Positions 16,977-25,286 of a stretch of DNA of 64,000 nucleotides are shown here, in pieces. The DNA lies in the NCBI GenBank assembly GCA_016787725.1, contig JAEUTZ010000015.1, forward strand, positions 124,001-188,000. The letters run 5' to 3'. Positions within the stretch are counted from its first letter, which is position 1. Each line of letters begins with the position of its first letter. The notes beneath the pieces were generated by a model that was given only the letters and a program-made list of their open reading frames with translations, was not told the origin of the DNA and ran no database searches. The position numbers and the translations under genes are program-made. The stretch comes from Cyclobacteriaceae bacterium (GTDB lineage: Bacteria; Bacteroidota; Bacteroidia; Cytophagales; Cyclobacteriaceae).

Positions 16977-18101
16977 CTATTTGTTGTCAATCAACCCGCG
17001 ACCGCTTTTCTTGATCGCTCCTGAGTCCTTCATCGACTTGGCAATTACGTCCAAAATCCCATTTACAAACTGGCGACTTTTGGGGGTACTGTATTCCTTG
17101 GTAAGTTCAATGTATTCATTGATCGTAACCTTTACCGGGATGTTCGGAAAATGAATCATCTCGGCCAATGCCATTTCCAAAATCACTCGATCCGTTAATG
17201 GCAATCGATCGACCTCCCAGTTCTTGGTGTTTTGTGCAATCAGTTGCTTGTATTGTACTTCCAGATCCACCGTGTTTTTGAAAAGTTTACTGATGAACAG
17301 TTTATCGTCTTCCCAATCAAGGGAAAGTTTTTGCAAGGTTATCTGATCGGTATCAAACGATTTAATCGTCTTATCCACAAGGCTTCTGATGATGTCGCGG
17401 TCTTCCGCCCATCGAATGTCTTCCGCCTCAAAGAAATCATTTATGGGGCCTGCACCCAGAATCAGCTTACGCACGATATGTTTAATAAGATCCCGTTGAT
17501 GTACTTCATCCGGTTTTTTGGTGGCGATAAACTCCTGATAGTTGGTGTTTTCCTTGATTACTTCGCGAAACCAGGCGCGTACGGTATCTCTATGCTGCAC
17601 CCAAAAGCCGGATTTCAAAAGTTGAGTAGTAAGTTCCTTGTTAGTACGCAGGGCCGTAATCCAGAGGTGGTTAACAAAATGACTGTGGTTAACCTTTTTT
17701 TCAGCGGCAGCCAGTTCCGCAAACTCAAGCAACAACCCTAAGACATTGTAATAAAGTCCAGTAAGCTTTTCAATTTCCACCACCAGACTCTTGGAAAGAA
17801 AATTCTGGTCTTTCGTGACCTGCTTTTCAAATAAGTCCAGGGCTTCGGTAACAACCTTTTCAATTCTGGGATCGGGGCTTTCGGTTACCTCCTTGCCCTT
17901 AAATCTGCGTTCAAAAAGTTGAAGGGCAATCTTCTTCTGCTTACGGAGCAATTCCTTGTCCTGAGGCTCCATCGAATTCAAGTCCGGCTGAAATTTCTCA
18001 TCGATTAAATCCAATGCCAAAAGATGATTGGCTTCCCGGCACTGGCCAAAGGCGAAAAGGCTTTGCATGATCTTGATGCGGAGCGTGCGTCTGTTAAGCA
18101 T
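16977..18101 (-). CDS. nusB: Transcription antitermination factor NusB (long form)
   Basis: 374 residues from the ATG at 18101. The first segment, MLNRRTLRIKIMQSLFAF, is the usual NusB N-terminus, and the C-terminal segment (DRVILEMALAEMIHFPNIPV ... NEYIELTKEYSTPKSRQFVNGILD) is the classic NusB domain. About 200 residues between them (roughly 30-240) are extra relative to the 130-150-residue E. coli protein; a long NusB is usual in Bacteroidota. The frame is open 45 bp further upstream, but an exact promoter box (18127-18134) lies inside that stretch, which supports the 18101 start. NusB helps form the rRNA antitermination complex with NusE. Confidence 0.93.
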   Translation of the reverse strand: MLNRRTLRIKIMQSLFAFGQCREANHLLALDLIDEKFQPDLNSMEPQDKELLRKQKKIALQLFERRFKGKEVTESPDPRIEKVVTEALDLFEKQVTKDQNFLSKSLVVEIEKLTGLYYNVLGLLLEFAELAAAEKKVNHSHFVNHLWITALRTNKELTTQLLKSGFWVQHRDTVRAWFREVIKENTNYQEFIATKKPDEVHQRDLIKHIVRKLILGAGPINDFFEAEDIRWAEDRDIIRSLVDKTIKSFDTDQITLQKLSLDWEDDKLFISKLFKNTVDLEVQYKQLIAQNTKNWEVDRLPLTDRVILEMALAEMIHFPNIPVKVTINEYIELTKEYSTPKSRQFVNGILDVIAKSMKDSGAIKKSGRGLIDNK

Positions 18102-18126
18102 GAATGAAGAACGTTTTTTGTGGCCC

Positions 18127-18134
18127 CAAAAGTA
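18127..18134 (-). promoter_or_regulatory. Probable -7 element of nusB
   Basis: Minus-strand TACTTTTG, exact TAnnTTTG, 25 bp before the ATG at 18101 and just downstream of the terminator of the preceding gene. It decides against the longer open frame starting at 18146. Confidence 0.5.
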
Positions 18135-18153
18135 CGCAAGCCGCATAAAAGAA

Positions 18154-18181
18154 GAAAGCCCGAAATCTGCTCCGGGCTTTC
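18154..18181 (-). terminator. Terminator after the leucine-type dehydrogenase gene
   Basis: Perfect 9-bp stem GAAAGCCCG / CGGGCTTTC, followed on the minus strand by TTCTTTTA. It separates the dehydrogenase from nusB. Confidence 0.78.
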
Positions 18182-18193
18182 ATAGGATGAATA

Positions 18194-19297
18194 CTAATTC
18201 CTGCTTCTGAGGTTTCCTATTTCTCGGATTCGCTTTTCAGAAAGTTGGATCGCAGCTTCCTGGCTGCTGATTTTTTCCTGATCGGCAAACGCCAGAATTG
18301 ACAGACACGTGTCATAAATCTTTTCCGCCTGCTGGTAAGCGCGCTGGCGATTGTAATTCCCCAGGTATTCATTATAAACATTGATCAGTCCTCCGGCATT
18401 GATCAAAAAGTCAGGAGCAAAGACAATGCCCCGATCGGCCAACATGTAACCATGCTTCACCTCGTCTTTCAACTGGTTGTTGGCTGCTCCGGCAATCATG
18501 GCACATTTCAGGAGTGGAATTGTTTCATCATTTACGGTAGCCCCTAAGGCGCAGGGGGCGTAGATATCCAGATCGAGTGAATAAATTTCATCCTGGGGAA
18601 CCGGGATGGCACCGGTCTTATTCGCTAACGCATCCACCTTCGCCTGCGAAATGTCGGTGATAAAAACTCTGGCATTCTCTTTTATCAAATGCTCAACTAA
18701 GTGCATTCCAACCTGACCTACTCCCTGAACTCCGATGCGCTTTCCGGTAAGGTCATCCTTGCCAAACACTTTTTTGGCAGTGGCTTTCATCCCCAAATAA
18801 ACCCCATACGCAGTAACCGGAGAGGGATCTCCACCCCCACCCATGGATTCCGGTAAGCCAGTCACATATTTTGTCTCCATGGCAATGTATTCCATATCGC
18901 TGGTCTTCATGTTTACGTCTTCAGCGGTATAGTATTTGCCACCTAAGCTGTTCACAAATTTTCCAAACCTCCGCATGAAGGCCTCCGTTTTTACCCGGTT
19001 GGCATCGCCTATGATCACCGCTTTACCTCCACCCAGATTTAATCCGCTGATCGCAGCCTTAAACGTCATGCCGCGCGATAAGCGCAACACATCAGTCAAC
19101 GCTTCCTGTTCCGTGGCATAACTCCACATACGAGTACCCCCCAATGCCGGACCCAAGGTCGTATTGTGAATGGCAATGATGGCCCTGAGACCGGTTGCTT
19201 CATCGTGGCAAAAAACAACTTGTTCATGACCCCACTGCGTAACGGCTCCAAAGACTCCGGTGCTGGATTTTTCTAATTCTTTAATCTGCATGGACAT
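18194..19297 (-). CDS. Leucine dehydrogenase-type amino acid dehydrogenase
   Basis: NAD-dependent oxidative deamination of branched-chain amino acids is the likely reaction. 367 residues from the ATG at 19297 (a second ATG is at 19291; the open frame reaches a TTG at 19327). Landmarks: GGTRM (53-57), MTFKAAISGLNLGGGKAVI with catalytic-site Lys80 and Lys92, and the NAD Rossmann motif GVGQVG (192-197). The APCALGATVN and AGAANNQL segments are typical of Leu/Phe/Val dehydrogenases rather than the longer glutamate dehydrogenases. The specificity among Leu, Val and Phe is not provable by eye. Own promoter and terminator: a one-gene unit. Confidence 0.9.
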   Translation of the reverse strand: MSMQIKELEKSSTGVFGAVTQWGHEQVVFCHDEATGLRAIIAIHNTTLGPALGGTRMWSYATEQEALTDVLRLSRGMTFKAAISGLNLGGGKAVIIGDANRVKTEAFMRRFGKFVNSLGGKYYTAEDVNMKTSDMEYIAMETKYVTGLPESMGGGGDPSPVTAYGVYLGMKATAKKVFGKDDLTGKRIGVQGVGQVGMHLVEHLIKENARVFITDISQAKVDALANKTGAIPVPQDEIYSLDLDIYAPCALGATVNDETIPLLKCAMIAGAANNQLKDEVKHGYMLADRGIVFAPDFLINAGGLINVYNEYLGNYNRQRAYQQAEKIYDTCLSILAFADQEKISSQEAAIQLSEKRIREIGNLRSRN

Positions 19298-19364
19298 TTG
19301 TTTTAGTGGATTAACTACTTTTACCAACCTTGATTAAAGCCACAAGACTTAACCATTGGCGGCA

Positions 19365-19408
19365 CAAAATTATTTTAAAAACCCTTATTTTTCAACGATT
19401 CAATCGTT
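19365..19408 (-). promoter_or_regulatory. Promoter of the leucine-type dehydrogenase with a palindrome on the -33 element
   Basis: Minus-strand TAATTTTG (19372-19365) with TTG (19395-19393) exactly 20 bp upstream: a full Bacteroidota-type promoter. The palindrome AACGATT-C-AATCGTT (19394-19408) overlaps the TTG, which is where a repressor or activator site would sit. Which protein would bind is unknown. Confidence 0.6.
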
Positions 19409-19499
19409 TGCGATAACTAAAACAATAATCTTCCGTTTTATGAGGACCGGCCTAATTTTCTTCTCGTGAATTCTGCGCTGGCCAAACTAACTATGTTCG

Positions 19500-21287
19500 A
19501 TGAAGGAACTTAAGTATCTCAATAAATACCTGCTTAAATACAAATGGCACCTGATCCTGGGGTTGGTGTTCGTGATCATCTCCAACATTTTTCAGATCAT
19601 TCCGGCCCAAATGGTGCGGCATTCCATTGACCTGGTGGTCGATAATATTCGGGTTTATCGTTCTTTTAATGGCAGCACTTCGCAGGATAATTTTTTTGGA
19701 ATTTTTGCCCGGGGAATTCTCTTGTATGCAGTACTGATTCTTGTGATGGCCTTGCTGCGCGGGGTCTTTCTGTATTTCGTGCGACAAACGTTAATAGTTA
19801 TGAGCAGGCTTGTCGAGTACGATATAAAGAATGAAATCTTTGAGCACTACCAGAGTTTGCCGCTGAGCTTTTATCGGAGAAACAGTACGGGCGATTTGAT
19901 GAACCGCATCAGCGAAGATGTAGGCCGCGTACGAATGTACCTGGGTCCTTCCATCATGTACGGCCTGCAGCTGATTACGCTCTTTATCATGCTTATCCCC
20001 ATCATGTTTGCAATTAGTGCCAAGCTGACCTGGTATGCATTAATTCCGCTGCCGCTGCTTTCCATTAGTATATTCTATGTAAACAATATTATTGAGCATC
20101 GTTCCGAACAAATTCAGAAAAGTCAATCGCGGCTGAGTACGTTTGTACAAGAAGCCTTTTCGGGAATCCGTGTTTTAAAATCCTTTACCCGGGAGCATGA
20201 ATCGGTGCTTAATTTCACCAAAGAAACCGATGAATATAAACGACAGTCGCTGAAGTTAACGCGGGTGCAGGCCTTGTTTTTTCCTCTGATCATGGGATTG
20301 ATCGGATTGAGCACTGTGCTTACGGTATATGCCGGAAGTGTAGAAGTAATTAACGGAGCCCTCACCTTTGGTAACATTGCCGAGTTTATCATTTATGTAA
20401 ACTTATTGACCTGGCCGGTAACCTCACTGGGTTGGACCAGCAGCCTGGTACAACGGGCAGAAGCTTCGCAAAAGCGAATCAATGAATTTTTGAGGACCCG
20501 CACTGATATCCAATCAGAAAAAAATCTGGAACAAGAGCTTCAGGGAAAGGTTGAGTTTGATCGGGTGTCATTTACCTACCCGGATACCGGCATTCGGGCT
20601 TTGCGGAATGTGTCTTTCAAAATTCTACCGGGAGAGTCGTTGGCCATAATCGGAACTACCGGCTCCGGAAAAAGTACAGTCGCCAATTTGATTAGCCGAT
20701 TGTACGATGTTACCGAAGGAGAAATCCGGATTGACGATATCCCGATACGTCATTACAATTTGTTGTGTCTGCGCAGTCAAACCGGGGTTGTTCCGCAAGA
20801 TGTCTTTTTGTTCAGTGATACGATTTACAACAACATTGCTTTTGGTTTAACCCATCCGGAAGAAAATAAAATCTTACAGGCCGCCAGGGATGCCGATGTA
20901 TACAACAACATCATCGCATTCCCGCAAGGATTTAATACGCGCGTGGGTGAGCGAGGCATCACACTTTCAGGAGGGCAAAAGCAACGGGTTTCCATTGCCC
21001 GCGCAGTAGTTCGTGAACCAAAGATTCTGATTTTGGATGACGCCCTTTCTGCCGTAGACACCAAAACAGAAAACACGATTCTCAACAGCATGAAAAAAAT
21101 CATGCAAGGCCGAACCAGCATCATCATATCGCACCGGGTATCCTCGGCCAAACTGGCCAATAAGATTATTGTGCTGCACGATGGGCAAATCATTGAAGAA
21201 GGAACGCACGAGATGTTGTTGGCCAATAGTGGGGCGTACCGCGAATTGTTCGAAAAACAGATGCAGCTGGATGAGGTAGCGGAATGA
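19500..21287 (+). CDS. ABC exporter half-transporter with degenerate catalytic site (TM287/BmrC-like)
   Basis: 595 residues: six-helix export domain (about 15-310) and an ATPase domain. Walker A GTTGSGKST, signature LSGGQKQR, H-loop ISHRVS. After Walker B the catalytic Glu is replaced by Asp (LILDDALSAVD, D513-D514). That change, with an intact signature, is the mark of one half of heterodimeric exporters such as TM287/288 and BmrCD. The matching half (canonical Glu, variant signature LSVGQ) is at 22720-24492 on the other strand. Substrate unknown; these are usually multidrug or lipid exporters. ATG at 19500; it converges with the outer-membrane protein gene 3 bp after its stop. Confidence 0.93.
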   Translation: MKELKYLNKYLLKYKWHLILGLVFVIISNIFQIIPAQMVRHSIDLVVDNIRVYRSFNGSTSQDNFFGIFARGILLYAVLILVMALLRGVFLYFVRQTLIVMSRLVEYDIKNEIFEHYQSLPLSFYRRNSTGDLMNRISEDVGRVRMYLGPSIMYGLQLITLFIMLIPIMFAISAKLTWYALIPLPLLSISIFYVNNIIEHRSEQIQKSQSRLSTFVQEAFSGIRVLKSFTREHESVLNFTKETDEYKRQSLKLTRVQALFFPLIMGLIGLSTVLTVYAGSVEVINGALTFGNIAEFIIYVNLLTWPVTSLGWTSSLVQRAEASQKRINEFLRTRTDIQSEKNLEQELQGKVEFDRVSFTYPDTGIRALRNVSFKILPGESLAIIGTTGSGKSTVANLISRLYDVTEGEIRIDDIPIRHYNLLCLRSQTGVVPQDVFLFSDTIYNNIAFGLTHPEENKILQAARDADVYNNIIAFPQGFNTRVGERGITLSGGQKQRVSIARAVVREPKILILDDALSAVDTKTENTILNSMKKIMQGRTSIIISHRVSSAKLANKIIVLHDGQIIEEGTHEMLLANSGAYRELFEKQMQLDEVAE

Positions 21288-21289
21288 CC

Positions 21290-21868
21290 TTAAAAACTTA
21301 TTCGTACTCCCAGACATCCAAATCCGCGAGGCGTTAGCGGTCGGTCAGCGATCTCCAGCAGGAGACTTCCTTCACCAAACAGCGTAAGGGGTGCATCCTG
21401 AAAAGTGTATTCCAATCCTACTATTCCCTCCGGGCCGAAATCAAGATCATTCTTGATGTCTGTCCCTTGGATAAAAGGCGCATCCCGCTCCTGAAAGCGA
21501 TACTGCACCTTGGCCGATTTCAGCATTCCGCCAACCCCCCAATACCAATCCACTTTCCCGATCAGATTCTCCATCTGCACCGGATAGTGCAACAGATAAC
21601 GCGCCTGCAAATAAAGGGTGCTTTGAACTGTATGATTCTGATACCGGTATTCATCGTATTCCGGGTACTCATTAAATGAATTGATGTAATAGTTGTTGTG
21701 CCAATGAGCCGGAGCCGAACCCACCATAATTTCAAAGGCGCGGTCGCGGCTCACAAATTTCTTGTAGGTAACGCTCATGGGATCGCCCAACCGAACGCCC
21801 ACTGATTGCTTCTGAGAAAATGCTGAAAGCGAAACTAATACGAAAAGTAATATCCAGGAGTAGTTCAT
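21290..21868 (-). CDS. Predicted outer-membrane beta-barrel protein, paralogue of the next gene
   Basis: 192 residues from the ATG at 21868, chosen because it begins a clean signal peptide (MNYSWILLFVLVSLSAFSQ); the open frame runs 42 bp further. The mature part is alternating strands with aromatic girdle residues and ends in a strand finishing with Phe (CLGVRISF), the outer-membrane barrel signal. Shared with the neighbour at 21949-22656: VGVRLGDPMSVTYKKF versus IGMKLGDPFALTYKFY, the NxYYxNxF segment, and FGPEGIVGLEYTF versus YGPTGILGFEYSY. Function unknown. The two probably arose by tandem duplication and sit between two ABC exporter halves. Confidence 0.82.
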   Translation of the reverse strand: MNYSWILLFVLVSLSAFSQKQSVGVRLGDPMSVTYKKFVSRDRAFEIMVGSAPAHWHNNYYINSFNEYPEYDEYRYQNHTVQSTLYLQARYLLHYPVQMENLIGKVDWYWGVGGMLKSAKVQYRFQERDAPFIQGTDIKNDLDFGPEGIVGLEYTFQDAPLTLFGEGSLLLEIADRPLTPRGFGCLGVRISF

Positions 21869-21948
21869 AACACACTTTACTTCTTGCTCAAAAACGGAAC
21901 AAGACAGCAAATGTTATGTACTTATGAAAGCATTAAAAGAATTTTGCG

Positions 21949-22656
21949 TTAAAATACATACCGTAAGCCAACGCCTCCCTGAAATCGCTGATAGCCAGGA
22001 TCTAATAATACATCGGTAAACCATTCTATTTCGATGAATGCCGAAAGGGGAAGGGAGAAATAGGAATATTCAAAGCCCAGAATTCCTGTCGGGCCATAAG
22101 TAAAACGACTCTCTTCGAATTTCCCAAATCGACTTTCAAAGGCACCGTCTTCATACAAGTAGTCATACGTGAGTGTAGTACTTCGCCATTGCCATCCTAA
22201 ACCTGCATAGAGTTGCAATCCCTTAGAAATCTTTTCCGCGTTCCACTGATAAAGAAATTTCGCTTCTAAAAACCAGTCGGTGGTCGTCTTGTGGGCAAGG
22301 TATTGAATTGATTCAGCGCCTTCAAGGGTATCGGGCAGGTACGTCTGAAATGCGTTGCGATAATATTCATTGTAAAGTCCGCTGGCCGCTTTGCCACCAT
22401 CCACAGCGAACGACCAATGTTTGTTCGGATAGAACTTGTACGTCAAGGCAAAGGGATCTCCTAATTTCATTCCTATGCCTTGATAGGGATATTGACTGGT
22501 CTCAAAAATCGGGCACATGATGCGTGCTTTACTGCGTGTTACGTTGGGTTGCCGAAATGTGCTGCTTTTCGGGCTCTTTCGCACCTGTCCATGCGTTATT
22601 GAAGTGCTTCCGAGAAACGCCAACAGAAAAAATAAAGCCAATTCCTTGAGACGCAT
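21949..22656 (-). CDS. Predicted outer-membrane beta-barrel protein, paralogue of the preceding gene
   Basis: 235 residues with a signal peptide (MRLKELALFFLLAFLGSTSITHGQ), a basic Ser-rich spacer (about 25-46), then a barrel-like domain of about 180 residues with the same LGDP...TYK, NEYYRNAF and GPTGILGFEY blocks as its neighbour and a terminal strand GVGLRYVF. Function unknown. An exact TAnnTTTG box lies 15 bp before the ATG, so the transcript leader is very short. The neighbour starts 80 bp after this stop and may be cotranscribed. Confidence 0.82.
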   Translation of the reverse strand: MRLKELALFFLLAFLGSTSITHGQVRKSPKSSTFRQPNVTRSKARIMCPIFETSQYPYQGIGMKLGDPFALTYKFYPNKHWSFAVDGGKAASGLYNEYYRNAFQTYLPDTLEGAESIQYLAHKTTTDWFLEAKFLYQWNAEKISKGLQLYAGLGWQWRSTTLTYDYLYEDGAFESRFGKFEESRFTYGPTGILGFEYSYFSLPLSAFIEIEWFTDVLLDPGYQRFQGGVGLRYVF

Positions 22657-22671
22657 TAGAGCAAATATAAC

Positions 22672-22679
22672 TCTTTTGC
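22672..22679 (-). promoter_or_regulatory. Probable -7 element of the outer-membrane paralogue pair
   Basis: Minus-strand TATATTTG, exact TAnnTTTG, 15 bp before the ATG at 22656. No TTG at the expected spacing. Confidence 0.4.
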
Positions 22680-22719
22680 GGACACTTGGGGGTGAGCCGA
22701 CATTTTACGGGGGTGAACG

Positions 22720-24492
22720 TCACACTACCTCTTTGTATTGCATTTTATGAAGTTGGGCATACAGACCTTCCTGTGCCAGCAACCATTCATGCGTACCCGT
22801 TTCCTTGATCTCCCCCTTCTCTAAAACGAGAATTTTACTGGCCTTTTGAATGGTGGAAAGTCTATGGGCGATAACAATGGACGTTCGGCCGGTCATCATC
22901 TTGGAAATTGCCTCTTGAATCATTTCCTCCGTCTCACTATCTACTGAGGAAGTAGCCTCGTCCAACACCAGAATTCTTGGGTCATACACCATTGCCCGAA
23001 TGAACGACAGTAATTGTCGCTGACCTACGGAAAGTGTTGACCCCCGCTCCATCACATTGTAATTCAGACCACCGGGTAGCCGGTCGATAAATTTGCGTGC
23101 CCCTACCAAATCGGCAGCATGCAAGATCATATCATCGGTCACCTCCGGATTACCGAGCGTAATGTTGTAACGGATTGTATCCGAGAACAGGAACACATCT
23201 TGCAGCACTACACCAATATTCTTACGCAAGGCAGCGAGGTCATACTCTTTTATATCCACCCCGTCTACGCGAATGGTGCCGCGATTGATTTCGTAAAATC
23301 GATTCAGCAAATTGATGATGGACGACTTACCTGCACCCGTGGCACCTACTAATGCGATCGTCTCGCCTTCCTTAATTTCGAGGGTGATGTTTTTAAGAAC
23401 ATAATCCACATCGTTATAGGCAAACCAAACATGATCAAACTGAACCGCCCCTTTTACCGAATTGGGTTTGTAACTGCCGTTGCTTACAACATCCGCTTGA
23501 TCATCCAACAGGTTAATGATTCGCGAAGAACTCACAATCCCCATTTGCAAGGTATTGTATCGGTCGGCAATCATCCGGATGGGGCGGAAGAACATTTGAA
23601 TATACATGATAAATGCAGTCAGCGTTCCGATGGTAATGCCGGTTTGTTCCTGATTGATGACCCCTTTGGCACCATACCAAACCAACAAGCCAATTCCCAT
23701 CGCGGCTATAATTTCTGCTACCGGAAAATAAACCGAGTAATACAAAACTGACTGGAGGTTGGCATCGCGATGCTCTTTATTGATCTCCTGAAATTTTTCA
23801 AACTCCCGCTTTTCACTACCAAACATTTGCACGATGTTCATTCCGGTTAAGTGCTCTTGAACAAATGAATTCAGGTTGGCAACCGCATTCCGCACGTCAT
23901 TAAATGCCACTTTAATTTTCTCTTTAAAAATGTAGGTGGAGAGCAACATCAACGGAATGGTGGATAAGCTTACCAGGGCTAACCGCCAATCGGTGATAAA
24001 CATGAAAATTAGAATGAAAACGATCTGTAATAAATCACCAGCCATGGCGGCAAGCCCTTCGCTAAATACATCGGCCAGGGTTTCTACATCGGAAATCGTA
24101 CGGGTTACCAACCGGCCGATAGGAGTTTTATCAAAAAACTTTAACCGCAGTTTAACGATATGTTCATACAATTGAATTCGAATATCTCGAATCACATATT
24201 GGCCGATTCGGCCTGAAATGTAAGTGTGAACGTACTGCACGCCAGATTGAATCGCCAGCAAGGCCAGAATCAGAATCATGATATAAACCATGTCCCAATA
24301 CTTTCCATACGCTACGTGCGCATCCAGGGTGTACTGAATGAGCATCGGCCGCAAGGGCGTCAGCAATCCCAACAACACCGTAAGCAGCACCAAAAAATAA
24401 AACCGGCCTTTATAGGGTCGAATGAATTTCATAATCCGCCCCAGCACTTTCCAGTCAATAATGTTGCCGCTGCTTACTTTCTCTTTTTCCAT
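22720..24492 (-). CDS. ABC exporter half-transporter with canonical catalytic Glu (TM288/BmrD-like)
   Basis: 590 residues: six-helix export domain and an ATPase domain with Walker A GATGAGKSS, Walker B with catalytic Glu (LVLDEATSSVD, E512) and H-loop IAHRLS. The signature is LSVGQRQLLSF instead of LSGGQ, a variant seen in the partner subunit of degenerate-site exporters. Together with the gene at 19500-21287 it fits a heterodimer with one active and one inactive ATP site. It starts 27 bp after truA and probably belongs to the thiolase-truA-ABC transcript. Substrate unknown. Confidence 0.93.
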   Translation of the reverse strand: MEKEKVSSGNIIDWKVLGRIMKFIRPYKGRFYFLVLLTVLLGLLTPLRPMLIQYTLDAHVAYGKYWDMVYIMILILALLAIQSGVQYVHTYISGRIGQYVIRDIRIQLYEHIVKLRLKFFDKTPIGRLVTRTISDVETLADVFSEGLAAMAGDLLQIVFILIFMFITDWRLALVSLSTIPLMLLSTYIFKEKIKVAFNDVRNAVANLNSFVQEHLTGMNIVQMFGSEKREFEKFQEINKEHRDANLQSVLYYSVYFPVAEIIAAMGIGLLVWYGAKGVINQEQTGITIGTLTAFIMYIQMFFRPIRMIADRYNTLQMGIVSSSRIINLLDDQADVVSNGSYKPNSVKGAVQFDHVWFAYNDVDYVLKNITLEIKEGETIALVGATGAGKSSIINLLNRFYEINRGTIRVDGVDIKEYDLAALRKNIGVVLQDVFLFSDTIRYNITLGNPEVTDDMILHAADLVGARKFIDRLPGGLNYNVMERGSTLSVGQRQLLSFIRAMVYDPRILVLDEATSSVDSETEEMIQEAISKMMTGRTSIVIAHRLSTIQKASKILVLEKGEIKETGTHEWLLAQEGLYAQLHKMQYKEVV

Positions 24493-24519
24493 GAACCGGG
24501 GCGTGAATTAAGCGACAGA

Positions 24520-25266
24520 TTATAAGAAGATTGATTTTGGATACTTGACATGAACCAGGTATAAGGCATCGGCCGGAACATTCATGCCGGCCTGTTTACG
24601 ATCTTTACTTCTTAAAACTTCTTGAAACTGTTTCAGATTGATCTTTTTTGAACCCACATTTAAAAGTGTACCGACAATCGATCGCACCATACCCCGCAAA
24701 AACCGGTTGGCGGTAATCGTAAAAACGAGCCTGTCTCCCCTTTGATTCCATTTTGCCGATTTAATGTTGCAAATAAAATGATTTACATCGGTGTTTACCT
24801 TGCTGAAGCATTGAAAGTCATGCTCCCCCAGCAATAACGCGGTAGCTCGCTCCATGGTTACCAGATCCAACTCGCGAAAGAAATAATACGCCCGGCCCAC
24901 TAAAATAGGGTCCTTCTCACGGGTAATGTGGTATTCATAGGTTCTATCGAGGGCATCGTACCGGGCGCTGGCGTCCGGTTTAACCGGCCGAATCGAACGA
25001 ATGGCAATGAAGCGAGGTAAAATAGAATTAAGCTTCGGAATCCACTCCGCTTCATTGAGCGTACGTTCGATATCCGCATGGAAAAACTGCTGCACACAAT
25101 GAACCCCCGTATCGGTGCGGCCACTTCCGGTAATATTGATTTTCTTTCTGAACACTTTGGTTAGGCAATCTTCAACCACCTGCTGCACGCTGACAGCGTT
25201 GGGCTGGTTTTGCCAACCGTGGTATGGAGTACCATTATAGGTTATTTCGAAAAAGTATCTCATCAT
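24520..25266 (-). CDS. truA: tRNA pseudouridine synthase A
   Basis: 248 residues; isomerises uridines 38-40 in the anticodon arm of tRNAs. Catalytic motif GSGRTDTGVHC with D52, plus RYDALDRTYEYHI and FLRGMVRSIVGTLLNVG near the C-terminus. ATG at 25266, with a second in-frame ATG next to it at 25263. A 9-bp perfect hairpin covers the space between the thiolase stop and this start codon and may limit translation. Downstream gene is the ABC half-transporter 27 bp away. Confidence 0.95.
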   Translation of the reverse strand: MMRYFFEITYNGTPYHGWQNQPNAVSVQQVVEDCLTKVFRKKINITGSGRTDTGVHCVQQFFHADIERTLNEAEWIPKLNSILPRFIAIRSIRPVKPDASARYDALDRTYEYHITREKDPILVGRAYYFFRELDLVTMERATALLLGEHDFQCFSKVNTDVNHFICNIKSAKWNQRGDRLVFTITANRFLRGMVRSIVGTLLNVGSKKINLKQFQEVLRSKDRKQAGMNVPADALYLVHVKYPKSIFL

Positions 25267-25286
25267 AATTGTCTATTGACAATTAT
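25265..25286 (-). promoter_or_regulatory. Hairpin overlapping the truA start codon
   Basis: Perfect 9-bp arms ATAATTGTC / GACAATTAT (25265-25273 and 25278-25286) with a TATT loop. The minus-strand stem ends inside the first ATG of truA and begins at the thiolase stop codon. There is no T run after it, so it is not a normal terminator. It could couple or restrain truA translation. Confidence 0.5.

Noticed and set aside
18102-18146. Longer start for NusB adding 15 residues
   Set aside because: An exact TAnnTTTG promoter box lies inside this stretch and the typical NusB N-terminus begins at 18101.
19449-19475. Short similarity between the sequence near 625 and near 19455 (both contain CTAATTTT-TTCTCGTGAA-like strings)
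   Set aside because: Only about 18 bases in AT-rich DNA, with no flanking similarity; likely chance.
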